Source: JAGOUU01 sp964609155
GTDB taxonomy: Bacteria > Pseudomonadota > Gammaproteobacteria > JAGOUU01
Assembly (NCBI GenBank): GCA_964609155.1
Contig: CAZSRF010000014.1
Coordinates: 1 to 47,776 of the forward strand
Length of the DNA stretch: 47,776 nt
Direction: 5' to 3'
The notes below the pieces were generated by a model that ran no database searches, was not told where the DNA came from, and was given only the letters and a program-made list of their open reading frames with translations. The translations under genes and the position numbers were made by a program. Below, in pieces: positions 9,622 through 17,515 of the stretch; position 1 is the stretch's first letter, and every line of letters starts with the position of its first letter.

Positions 9622-11769
9622 TCAAACAGAAGCGCATTTAAAATTGTCTCCCAACCATAGGGCAACAATTTGATTTATAGTATTTTTATAATTCTTATTC
9701 AAATAACTACATGCTTCTCTCACTTCACAAAGCATTTCTTTATCTCTCACCACATCAGCAATTTTAAGTTGCCACATACCTGTTTGACGTTTACCCATTA
9801 TTTCACCTGCACCACGTAGTTTTAAATCATGTTCTGATAAAATAAATCCATCTTGACAATTACGCATGATATCTAAACGTGCTTGTGCCATATCACTTAA
9901 TGGTGTTTTATAAAGTAACACACAAAAACTTTCTTTGGATCCACGCCCTACCCGACCACGTAATTGGTGTAATTGAGCTAGTCCTAATCTTTCAGGGTTT
10001 TCTATAATCATCAAATTAGCATTAGGAACATCAACGCCTACTTCTATAACTGTAGTAGCCACTAAAATATTTATTTGATTATTTTTAAATTGATTAATTA
10101 TATTTATCTTATCGATGTTTTTTAGCTTTCCATGTAATAAACCAATTACAAAATCAGGCAACATTTCACTCAACATCTGATAACACTCTGTAGCAGCTTG
10201 TGAGGCAATATTTTCAGAATCATCAATTAACGTACATACCCAATATACTTGTGAATCATGTTCACATAGTGCTCGTATTCTATTGATAACTTCTGCCTTT
10301 TTTCTATCAGGAACAACGACTGTAGTAATAGGCTTACGTCCTGGTGGTAGCTCATCGATAACTGAATAGTCCATATCTGCATAGATAGTTTGAGCTAATG
10401 TTCTTGGTATCGGTGTTGCAGTCATGGTAAGTTGATGAGGTGCTCTATTATCCTGTACTCCTTTTTCCCAGAGCGCCAACCTCTGTCCTACTCCAAAGCG
10501 ATGCTGCTCATCAATAACTACTAAGCCTAAAGAGTTAAATTTAACATTTTCTTGTATTAGAGCATGCGTTCCAATGATGATTTGCACTGTATTATTTTGC
10601 AAATTTTGTTTTATTTGTTGTTTTTGACTTGCAGTTATTTTTGCAATCAATAAAGCAATTGAAATTCCCAATTGCTCAAAGTACTTCTGTAAGTTATCAT
10701 AATGTTGTTGTGCTAAAATTTCTGTTGGTGCCATCATGACGGCTTGATGTCCCGAACTTACTGCTTGTAACATAGCCATCACAGCCACAATAGTTTTTCC
10801 AGATCCAACATCTCCCTGTACTAATCGGCACATAGGACTATCTTGTTGCATGTCTTTTATAATCTCTTCTGCAACACGGCTTTGTGCTGAAGTTAAGGCA
10901 AATGGTAATGTTTTTTTAAATCTTTCATTAAGATTATTATCTTCTAATTTTAATGCTCGATATTTACACTGTTGGTTACGAATTAATTGCATGCCTAATT
11001 GATTTGACAACAATTCATCGAATACTAATCTTCTTTGTGCTGGATGTAACCTACTTTCTAGTAATTCAATACTTATATCTGGTGTGGGTTTATGAATAAT
11101 CTTTAACGAGGTTATAAAATCTAATAATTTATATTTTTCAATTATGCTTATTGGCAAATAGTCTAACATATTATTCATGCCATCATTCTTGACATCGTTT
11201 TGTTTAGTGTTTTTAAGATTATCTAGATGTCCTAATGCTAATTCTATAATCTGGCGCCATCGTTTTTGAGAAAAACCATCTACAGTTGGATAGACAGGTG
11301 TGAGATTTTCTGCAACAACACTAAAGTTATTATCAATAACCTGATATTCAGGGTGCATAATACACAGCGCACGTTGCCCATACTTAACTTCACCAAAACA
11401 ACGTAATTTTGGTTTATTAGAAAACTGTTGTAATTGACTATTATTAAAATTAAAAAATCTTAATTCTATAATACTTGTAACATCCTGTAAGTATACAACT
11501 AAATTTCTTTTTCTATTCTTGGTAAACAGTACTTTCAGATCTATTACTTCTCCCTCAATAACTGCATAAGAATCCACCTTGAGATCAATAATATTAGTAA
11601 TTCTCGTCTTATCTTGGTACTTATACGGTAAATGTAATAATAAATCTAAGATGGTATATATATTAAGTTCAGCTAATTTATTTGCTAATTGTGGGCCAAT
11701 TCCACGTAATCTTTTTAGATCTGTAAGATTCTGTAGAAGATCTGGAGAAATTTGTGCTACTGCGTCCAT
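9622..11769 (-). CDS. recG: ATP-dependent DNA helicase RecG
   Basis: RecG remodels stalled replication forks and branch-migrates Holliday junctions. The 715-residue protein has the N-terminal wedge/OB region (LKRLRGIGPQLANKLAEL, then the OB fold at about 60-160) followed by the superfamily 2 helicase core: GDVGSGKT (Walker A), DEQHRFGVGQR (DEQH box), MTATPIPRTLA (motif III), ATTVIEVGVDVPNA and QLRGRVGRG (motifs V and VI). Length fits the family (E. coli 693). In many gammaproteobacteria recG follows the spoT locus; here it has been separated and lies downstream of a secreted cysteine-rich protein gene, with only 35 bases between them. Confidence 0.97.
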   Translation of the reverse strand: MDAVAQISPDLLQNLTDLKRLRGIGPQLANKLAELNIYTILDLLLHLPYKYQDKTRITNIIDLKVDSYAVIEGEVIDLKVLFTKNRKRNLVVYLQDVTSIIELRFFNFNNSQLQQFSNKPKLRCFGEVKYGQRALCIMHPEYQVIDNNFSVVAENLTPVYPTVDGFSQKRWRQIIELALGHLDNLKNTKQNDVKNDGMNNMLDYLPISIIEKYKLLDFITSLKIIHKPTPDISIELLESRLHPAQRRLVFDELLSNQLGMQLIRNQQCKYRALKLEDNNLNERFKKTLPFALTSAQSRVAEEIIKDMQQDSPMCRLVQGDVGSGKTIVAVMAMLQAVSSGHQAVMMAPTEILAQQHYDNLQKYFEQLGISIALLIAKITASQKQQIKQNLQNNTVQIIIGTHALIQENVKFNSLGLVVIDEQHRFGVGQRLALWEKGVQDNRAPHQLTMTATPIPRTLAQTIYADMDYSVIDELPPGRKPITTVVVPDRKKAEVINRIRALCEHDSQVYWVCTLIDDSENIASQAATECYQMLSEMLPDFVIGLLHGKLKNIDKINIINQFKNNQINILVATTVIEVGVDVPNANLMIIENPERLGLAQLHQLRGRVGRGSKESFCVLLYKTPLSDMAQARLDIMRNCQDGFILSEHDLKLRGAGEIMGKRQTGMWQLKIADVVRDKEMLCEVREACSYLNKNYKNTINQIVALWLGDNFKCASV

Positions 11770-11785
11770 TATTTTTGATACTTTT

Positions 11786-11807
11786 TAGCGTATTCTACTC
11801 TACGCTA
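11786..11807. other. Perfect 7-bp hairpin between two genes
   Basis: TAGCGTA (11786-11792) and TACGCTA (11801-11807) form a perfect inverted repeat with an eight-base loop. The stem includes the stop codon of the minus-strand cysteine-rich gene and lies 17 bases before the recG start. There is no T-run on either strand after the stem, so it is not a standard intrinsic terminator. It may stabilise or process the transcript. Confidence 0.4.
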
Positions 11808-12836
11808 TTGAATAGGTAAATAATAACCCGTGTAAAAATCAAATTGATAACGAATACCATCACGCTCGATTATTCTACCTGGCCAATCAGCAGCCCCACG
11901 ATCCATGGCTGATCCTGATGCATTAGAAGTACAACCTCCGCTGTTGCAACACCCACCCCCACAACCTCCACAACCTCCACAACCGCCACAGCATCCGCCA
12001 TTAGATTGCCGCTCTTGTCTATTTTGAGTAACGAGTTTACTTGATACTGGGCATAGTTTGTTATCAAAAGGTATTTTATCGAATTTTTCAGTGTCGCAGT
12101 AAACATCGTATATTACTCTACAATTACCATTTATATCTGCTGGTGATTTTTGAGTAATAACTCGATAAGCAGAATTACTTGTACACACTGACAAACTTTT
12201 GGCATCCATATCTCCCTTTTGAACTAGTTTGGCAATATCAGTATCTGAATATCTAGCATATTTTTGATCCTTACCTAAATAGTGCCGTTCACCAATCTCT
12301 ACGATATTACAATAAGTCCTACTAATATCATATCGGTTTGCTAATAGTTTAACATTATCAGTAGTAACTTTATTTTCTGGGCAACGCAGTATTTCTAGAC
12401 TAGAATCACGTATTTCTTCTGGACAATAAAACGAGTTTTTTGGTAGTTTATTAGGTTCCGGGAAAATCTTAGAATCAACAGGATCACAATACCATCTCAT
12501 CTCTTTTACATCACAAAAGCGATCTGCACCAATTGCCCCTGCTTCACTAATGACACGAAAGACTGATTTACTGGGGCAAGTATCACCTAAGGCACTATCA
12601 GCACTGTTGTAGTGTTTGACGTTTAATCTAAGTTTATCACAATAATCAATACGGCCCGGGCCAGTTTTAATAGGTTTGATATTTTGGTTTACAAAAGTAT
12701 TGTAAGCATTCTCCTCGCAATAAAATACTTTGTTTTTATTTACATCTGTCTCAAAAACGTCTAAAGGATTGGCATTTATACCCATAGCAGATAGAACCAA
12801 TAATATCTTTATTAGATAATAAGATCCAGCTTTCAT
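11805..12836 (-). CDS. Secreted cysteine-rich protein with Gly-Gly-Cys tract
   Basis: A 343-residue exported protein of unknown family. I choose ATG 12836; the frame extends to a TTG at 12851, but that has no ribosome-binding site, while AAGAG precedes the ATG. Residues 1-22 are a signal peptide (KILLVLSAMGINA). The mature part has about 25 cysteines. A module occurs at 87-117 and again at 218-247: Cys, then S-x-S-x-[FY]-R-V-I, then a Cys, then WYCD or VYCD. A weaker copy lies near 152-176. Residues 280-302 are almost only Gly and Cys, encoded partly by a 9-bp tandem repeat. The protein probably forms a compact disulfide-bonded extracellular or envelope structure. The divergent neighbour at 12986 carries the same module, which argues for a shared function. 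Confidence 0.75.
   Translation of the reverse strand: MKAGSYYLIKILLVLSAMGINANPLDVFETDVNKNKVFYCEENAYNTFVNQNIKPIKTGPGRIDYCDKLRLNVKHYNSADSALGDTCPSKSVFRVISEAGAIGADRFCDVKEMRWYCDPVDSKIFPEPNKLPKNSFYCPEEIRDSSLEILRCPENKVTTDNVKLLANRYDISRTYCNIVEIGERHYLGKDQKYARYSDTDIAKLVQKGDMDAKSLSVCTSNSAYRVITQKSPADINGNCRVIYDVYCDTEKFDKIPFDNKLCPVSSKLVTQNRQERQSNGGCCGGCGGCGGCGGGCCNSGGCTSNASGSAMDRGAADWPGRIIERDGIRYQFDFYTGYYLPIQ
11961..11987. repeat. 9-bp tandem repeat encoding Gly-Gly-Cys
   Basis: Three copies of ACAACC(T/G)CC stand head to tail (11961-11969, 11970-11978, 11979-11987; the third differs by one base). On the minus strand each encodes one Gly-Gly-Cys unit. Because the unit is nine bases, copy-number change would alter length without a frameshift. 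Confidence 0.8.
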
Positions 12837-12872
12837 CTTCGTTCTCTTCAAACAGTTATAAACACTAATCTA

Positions 12873-12900
12873 AGTATATAATACTATAGCGATTTAGCAA
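12873..12900 (-). promoter_or_regulatory. Candidate sigma-70 promoter of the cysteine-rich gene
   Basis: On the minus strand TTGCTA (12900-12895), a 16-base spacer and TATACT (12878-12873) form a good -35/-10 pair. Transcription would start near 12866, giving a leader of about 30 bases before ATG 12836. The 134-base divergent region shows no equally good pair for the plus-strand gene at 12986. Confidence 0.5.
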
Positions 12901-12985
12901 TTTTAGAAAATCAATATGTTATATACTGCTTGAAAATCTAACTAAGTAGTCTAAAGTCGTAATATACGCAAATATTCCTTTTATC

Positions 12986-13864
12986 ATGATAAAACGCATT
13001 AATACAGGCATTAACTTACTCTTATTACTCTTATCAGTTTACTGCATAAACTTTTTTGCCCAAAGTAACCCAACCCTATGTCCTAATTATATTTCACCTC
13101 CTGGTGCAAGTATTATGTTAGAAAACAGTGTGGAGCAATCTGATCCTATGGGAGTAAATTCAACCTGTGACACCAACGACCCTGCAATTGGTAAACCAAG
13201 ATTTGATGCTAGTAAAAATAGTGTATGTAGCGACAAAAATTTAAATGGCTCCTATTATGAAGTTATTCTTTCTAGAAAAATCAGCCCAACCTCTAGTGGT
13301 GCTAATTTCTGTAATACCTCCACACGAACGTTCTGTGATCTTAGTTTACCACCTCGTCAATATCGTCCTGATGCAGGGTGTCCTACCACACGTATATGTG
13401 GCAATGGAGCATTAGATTCCGGTGAACAATGTGATCTAGGATTTCTCAATAATAACAGTTTTTTTGGCTGTGATAAGAATTGTCAAGTAGTAGAGAACTG
13501 GAAATGTGTAACTTCTGGCGATGAAATAAAATCGTCTACTACTACTATGACAACACTCTATCCAAAACTATGCAAAGCAAATACAACGACTCCCTATGTA
13601 AATTTAGATTTATGTCCCGAGAAGACTAGCCCTACTGCATCAGATAAGGATGCTCATGCAAAATGCCTTTTAGAAGCTTATAAACGTGATTTAATTACAC
13701 TGTTGGCTGTAAATATACAAAATCCCCTTGCATGTGATTCGTGTACATCTTTACTTCTTGACTATACTTCTCCAACAGATCCTAAGACTAATCCGACATT
13801 TAAGCTCAATTGTACGCCTATGCAGAGCACCCGTACATCAGCAACAGAGCAACCAGCGCCATAA
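12986..13864 (+). CDS. Secreted protein with DUF4215 (myxo) Cys repeat
   Basis: A 292-residue exported protein. Residues 1-26 are a signal peptide ending FFAQS. Residues 81-117 hold the disulfide module shared with the divergent gene (Cys, S-Y-Y-E-V-I-L, then FCNTSTRTFCD). Residues 138-174 match the cysteine-rich repeat known as DUF4215 or myxo-type disulfide repeat: CGNGALDSGEQCDLG, GCDKNCQ and WKC. This repeat is common in extracellular proteins of myxobacteria and eukaryotes. The C-terminal third has further cysteines (CDSC at about 250) and Thr/Pro-rich linkers. No catalytic domain is visible. The ATG has no clear ribosome-binding site, so the start is fixed mainly by the signal peptide. 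It converges with the OxyR gene, 25 bases away. Confidence 0.75.
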   Translation: MIKRINTGINLLLLLLSVYCINFFAQSNPTLCPNYISPPGASIMLENSVEQSDPMGVNSTCDTNDPAIGKPRFDASKNSVCSDKNLNGSYYEVILSRKISPTSSGANFCNTSTRTFCDLSLPPRQYRPDAGCPTTRICGNGALDSGEQCDLGFLNNNSFFGCDKNCQVVENWKCVTSGDEIKSSTTTMTTLYPKLCKANTTTPYVNLDLCPEKTSPTASDKDAHAKCLLEAYKRDLITLLAVNIQNPLACDSCTSLLLDYTSPTDPKTNPTFKLNCTPMQSTRTSATEQPAP

Positions 13865-13889
13865 GAGTAGAAGCTCAACGCTAACACTA

Positions 13890-14933
13890 TTAACTTATTG
13901 TGCTTAATCCGATGATATCAATATTTTTTAATGCATGCTTTACCGTATCTATGACTTGCATACGTGGAAAGTCACTACGCCAAACTAGACTTAATGTTCT
14001 GTAAGGGCCCATTTGATCTTTTTCCTTTGACACAAATTCATCCGTTTTTTTAATTGGGATAATCCTAACTTGCTCATTTTGCCTATGAATTGCGCCAAAT
14101 AAAGCAGGAATAATCGCAATCCCTGATCCTAACATAACATTATCATGCAAAGATTCTAACGAATTATAACTGTTATCAGATACCATATCTTTCTGTTTAT
14201 ACCATTGTTCGTCTATTGCCAGACTATGCTCTCGCAAACAATGTTGTTTATTTAATAAATAGACTTTATTAATATCTATTTCTGAAGTTGATATACATTT
14301 TTTCTCAGTATTTACATTATTACTTGCTGTCAAAACATATAATTCTTCACGCAACACAGGTTGACCAGAAAGTTCTTGAATATTTAATGTTTTTAAAAAA
14401 TTATCTAGACTGGCTGTTCCGTTATTATCTTCTTCTTTAGTTATATTATGTTTAGTTATATTATTTTCGGTACATTTAACAGACACATCTGTTGGTAATA
14501 AAATTAAATCTAATTCTTTATTTAATAATTTTTGAATTAATTCATAATGATAATCTTGGCTAATAGAAACCCAGAGTTCTGGGGAAAAACTGTAAATTTG
14601 TCTAATCAAGTGCGGAAACAAATATTGGCCTATCGTATAAACACTTGCAATTTTGATTGGTTGTCGCAACTGATGTTGATCTGCTAATGCTAAACTTTTA
14701 ATTGCTTCAGTTTCTGCTAAAGCTTTTTGTGCACGCGCTATAATTGCTTGTCCAACTGGAGTCATTCTAACTTCACTACGACCACGTTCAAAGATAGTTA
14801 TTCCAAGACTATCTTCTAGTTTTCTAATTCCAACACTTAGGGTAGGTTGACTTACGAAACACTCATCAGCTGCTTTACCAAAATGCTTTACTCGCGCAAC
14901 TGCTACAATATATCTTAATTCGGTTAGTGTCAT
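13890..14933 (-). CDS. oxyR: OxyR-type LysR transcriptional regulator
   Basis: A LysR-family regulator, 347 residues, closest in pattern to the peroxide sensor OxyR. The N-terminal helix-turn-helix (LRYIVAVARVKHFGKAADE, VSQPTLSVGIRKLE) is OxyR-like and the effector domain has HCLREH, which corresponds to the peroxidatic Cys199 region of E. coli OxyR (Cys232 here). The resolving cysteine expected nine residues later is Asp241, so the normal intramolecular disulfide cannot form in the same way. An insert of about 40 residues (about 154-190, with N-I-T-K repeated) makes it longer than the usual 305. It stands divergent from the GHKL ATPase gene at 15118. Regulation by H2O2 is therefore uncertain. 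Confidence 0.8.
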   Translation of the reverse strand: MTLTELRYIVAVARVKHFGKAADECFVSQPTLSVGIRKLEDSLGITIFERGRSEVRMTPVGQAIIARAQKALAETEAIKSLALADQHQLRQPIKIASVYTIGQYLFPHLIRQIYSFSPELWVSISQDYHYELIQKLLNKELDLILLPTDVSVKCTENNITKHNITKEEDNNGTASLDNFLKTLNIQELSGQPVLREELYVLTASNNVNTEKKCISTSEIDINKVYLLNKQHCLREHSLAIDEQWYKQKDMVSDNSYNSLESLHDNVMLGSGIAIIPALFGAIHRQNEQVRIIPIKKTDEFVSKEKDQMGPYRTLSLVWRSDFPRMQVIDTVKHALKNIDIIGLSTIS

Positions 14934-15002
14934 AAATATTTAATTAATTTATTTAATAATATTGATTATATACCAGAATCATTTACTGAGTAGTTTTAGA
15001 AA

Positions 15003-15032
15003 TTGATAAATAACTTGCCTACACCGTATAGA
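15003..15032 (+). promoter_or_regulatory. Candidate promoter of the GHKL ATPase gene
   Basis: TTGATA (15003-15008), an 18-base spacer and TATAGA (15027-15032) form a plausible sigma-70 promoter. The leader to ATG 15118 would be about 80 bases. It lies in the region shared with the divergent OxyR gene and could be a target of that regulator. Confidence 0.4.
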
Positions 15033-15117
15033 TAATTTAAATTATATATATACTTATGCTATTTCACATATTTTCACATTCAGTTACTAATCAGTTACTA
15101 AGAAGTAGGAGTCTGAC

Positions 15118-15936
15118 ATGCTTAAAACTATTCAGTTAAAGAATTATATTTCTGCCTTAAAAGCCCAACGGACAGTATATTTTTCAACTCTAGGAATATT
15201 AAAAGTATATCATTGTCTAAGTGAGTTACTGATTACTGATCTTAAAAATGAGATCTGTCAACTTTGCTTAAGTAATCCTTCGTTAGATCAGGCCCTTGTT
15301 ACCAGTTCACCAAGCTATTGTTTTGCTATAGCCTCTTGCGCAGAAATAGCAAAAAATTTGTTAGATCCTAAATTGGATATCACACGAGTTTTAGTACAAA
15401 TGATGATCCATAGTAATAAACTGAAAATTTCTTTTATTGATAATGGTTGTGGTTTTCCTGTAGATACCGTGCCTTGGACTCAAGAGACAGCCGTTACAAA
15501 AGTTTTGAATATCTTAGGACCATTTAGTCGTGGAACAAGCAGTAAAGTTAAAGGTGATGGCAGTGGTGGCGGTTGCGGGCGTGGATTTGCACAGATTGTA
15601 GATTGGTTTAATGCTATAGAGTTAGATCCTAATACGTCTTTAACTTTTAGCAGACTCAATAGAAATGGTGGTTGTATTCTTACTTTTTGCTCACCTTTAG
15701 CAACAGATCATAGTGAAAAGCATCGCTGTGAACAAGCTATTGCAAGCGTCTTGAGCGATTTTTCTGTATTGTCAGATCGCGCAACAGATGAGATGAAGCA
15801 ACAAAAGATGCAAGAGATTCAAGCAGCTTTACGAAAAAAAACTACTGATGATACTACTGAAGATACCAGTGAGGATATTATTAAATTAGACCTAAAAATC
15901 CCACATAAGATAAACAGGATCGCAAAAGGATTGTAA
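15118..15936 (+). CDS. Stand-alone GHKL-fold ATPase
   Basis: A 272-residue cytoplasmic protein with the ATP-binding signature of the GHKL superfamily (histidine kinase, Hsp90, MutL, gyrase B). The N-box is AEIAKNLLD (Glu76, Asn80), the G1 box is DNGCGF (Asp108-Phe113) and the G2 box is GDGSGGGCGRG (146-156), followed by a C-terminal sheet strand GGCILTF. There is no dimerisation/phosphoacceptor His domain, receiver or membrane segment, so it is not an ordinary sensor kinase. The C-terminal 70 residues are helical and then Asp/Thr-rich. AGGAG lies seven bases before the ATG. A second solo GHKL protein of similar size is encoded at 38174. Possible roles are anti-sigma-type kinase or chaperone-like ATPase; function is unknown. 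Confidence 0.7.
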   Translation: MLKTIQLKNYISALKAQRTVYFSTLGILKVYHCLSELLITDLKNEICQLCLSNPSLDQALVTSSPSYCFAIASCAEIAKNLLDPKLDITRVLVQMMIHSNKLKISFIDNGCGFPVDTVPWTQETAVTKVLNILGPFSRGTSSKVKGDGSGGGCGRGFAQIVDWFNAIELDPNTSLTFSRLNRNGGCILTFCSPLATDHSEKHRCEQAIASVLSDFSVLSDRATDEMKQQKMQEIQAALRKKTTDDTTEDTSEDIIKLDLKIPHKINRIAKGL

Positions 15937-16064
15937 GCCTTGACTGATATAAGCTCTTTGGCTGATATGATAGACTTTGCAATAGTAACTAAATTCTAAA
16001 AAATAGTAACTAACAAGACTATGGGATACTAGATTATTTATTATTTTCTCAGTATCATCACAGT

Positions 16065-16140
<76 letters not shown>

Positions 16141-16299
16141 TTTAAAGTTATTCTACCAACAATTCAGTCTGATCCAATTTTAATAAATCAAGAAATAAAG
16201 AAATAAAGAAATCTTACCCCACATTGATTAACTACAATATATTACAAAATTTATACTAGAATATACTCATAATAATAATTAAAATTATAATATATTCAT
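16141..16299 (+). other. Leader region of the RND operon
   Basis: This AT-rich stretch between tRNA-Pro and the efflux operon holds three head-to-tail AAGAAAT-type units around 16190-16215 (AAGAAATAAAGAAATAAAGA). No terminator with a T-run follows the tRNA. I see no convincing -35/-10 pair and no regulator gene next to the operon. The 15937-16066 stretch before the tRNA has a 12-base direct repeat, AATAGTAACTAA, and no gene. Confidence 0.3.
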
Positions 16300-17514
16300 A
16301 TGCCTTACTTTTGGCGCTTTAATTCTCAAATAGGCCTTCTCTTATGCTTTATTGCGCTTTTTACCTCATGCTCAAAAGATGACAAGCAACCACCTTTTGG
16401 TATGGCAGGCGCGCCTGGGGCCAACATGCCACCCGCAGAAGTAGGTTATATAACATTAAAACAAGAAACTATTGACCGTACCGTAGAACTACCTGGAAGA
16501 GTAAGCCCTTTTGCTGCAGCTGAAATCAGACCGCAAGTAAATGGAATTATTTTAAAGCGTATGTTTGAAGAAGGCAGCCTAGTTAAAGCTGGACAACAAC
16601 TCTATCAAATCGATCCTGCAGTCTATCAAGCTGCCTATGATACAGCGGCAGCCCAATTAGCACGAAGCAATGCAGTAGTCACTTCTAGCAGTTCTTTAGA
16701 AAAAAAATATAAAAAACTTCTAGAAATTCACGCGGTAAGCCAACAAGAATATATTGATGCTTTAGCATCGTTCCATCAAGCTCAAGCAGATGTTACAGTA
16801 GCTCAGGCAGCCAAACAAACTGCACAGATAAACTTAAACTATACTAAAGTTTTTTCGCCAATATCAGGCCGTATAGGCAAATCATCCGTAACTGCTGGTG
16901 CATTAGTCACAGCTAATCAAACTACACCCTTAGCATTGGTACAACAACTAGATCCTGTTTATGTTGATGTTACTCAATCAAGTACCGATTTATTAAAATT
17001 GAAACAAAAAATGGCTGAGAAAGAAACAAGTCCTGCAGTTCAAGCAGAAGCAGAAGTAAAACTAATATTAGATGATCTAAATTACGAATATGAAAAGATA
17101 GGCATCTTAAAGTTCTCCGATGTAACTGTTGATAAAGAAACAGGAAGTGTTCTGATTAGAGCCATTTTCCCCAACCCTGATAATAAACTACTACCTGGGT
17201 TATTTGTACGAGCTATTATTAAGCAGGATCAAATAAATAATGCTGTTTTAATTCCTCAGCAATCTATTACTAGAAATCCCGATGGTAGTGCCGTTGCGTG
17301 GATTATAGATAACAATAACAAAATTCAGACTGTACCTGTTGAGCTTGGTGAAGCAATCAAGGATAAATGGCTCGTTACCAAAGGACTTGAAGCATCACAA
17401 AAAGTTGTTGTCGAAGGTCTTATAAAAATTAAAACTGGTGCCAAGGTCAAACCTGTTGATATTTCTACTCAAGGTGGAGCACTACAAATAAAGTCACTCA
17501 AAAACAAATTATAA
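16300..17514 (+). CDS. RND efflux periplasmic adaptor (AcrA/MexA type)
   Basis: Membrane fusion protein that links the inner-membrane RND pump to the outer-membrane channel. It has 404 residues, a lipoprotein signal peptide with lipobox FTSC (lipidated Cys at about 24), the barrel-sandwich half-motif (GRVSPFAAAEIRPQVNG), a long helical hairpin (about 105-165, with the family QQEYIDALA), the second lipoyl half (YTKVFSPISGRIGKS), a beta-barrel domain and a membrane-proximal domain (AVLIPQQSI). It is first in a three-gene operon: the next gene starts two bases after its stop. All elements of a functional adaptor are visible. Substrates cannot be read from the sequence. Confidence 0.95.
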   Translation: MPYFWRFNSQIGLLLCFIALFTSCSKDDKQPPFGMAGAPGANMPPAEVGYITLKQETIDRTVELPGRVSPFAAAEIRPQVNGIILKRMFEEGSLVKAGQQLYQIDPAVYQAAYDTAAAQLARSNAVVTSSSSLEKKYKKLLEIHAVSQQEYIDALASFHQAQADVTVAQAAKQTAQINLNYTKVFSPISGRIGKSSVTAGALVTANQTTPLALVQQLDPVYVDVTQSSTDLLKLKQKMAEKETSPAVQAEAEVKLILDDLNYEYEKIGILKFSDVTVDKETGSVLIRAIFPNPDNKLLPGLFVRAIIKQDQINNAVLIPQQSITRNPDGSAVAWIIDNNNKIQTVPVELGEAIKDKWLVTKGLEASQKVVVEGLIKIKTGAKVKPVDISTQGGALQIKSLKNKL

Positions 17515-17515
17515 T

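Noticed and set aside
11786..11807. Intrinsic terminator between the cysteine-rich gene and recG
   Set aside because: The stem is perfect but no T-run follows on either strand.
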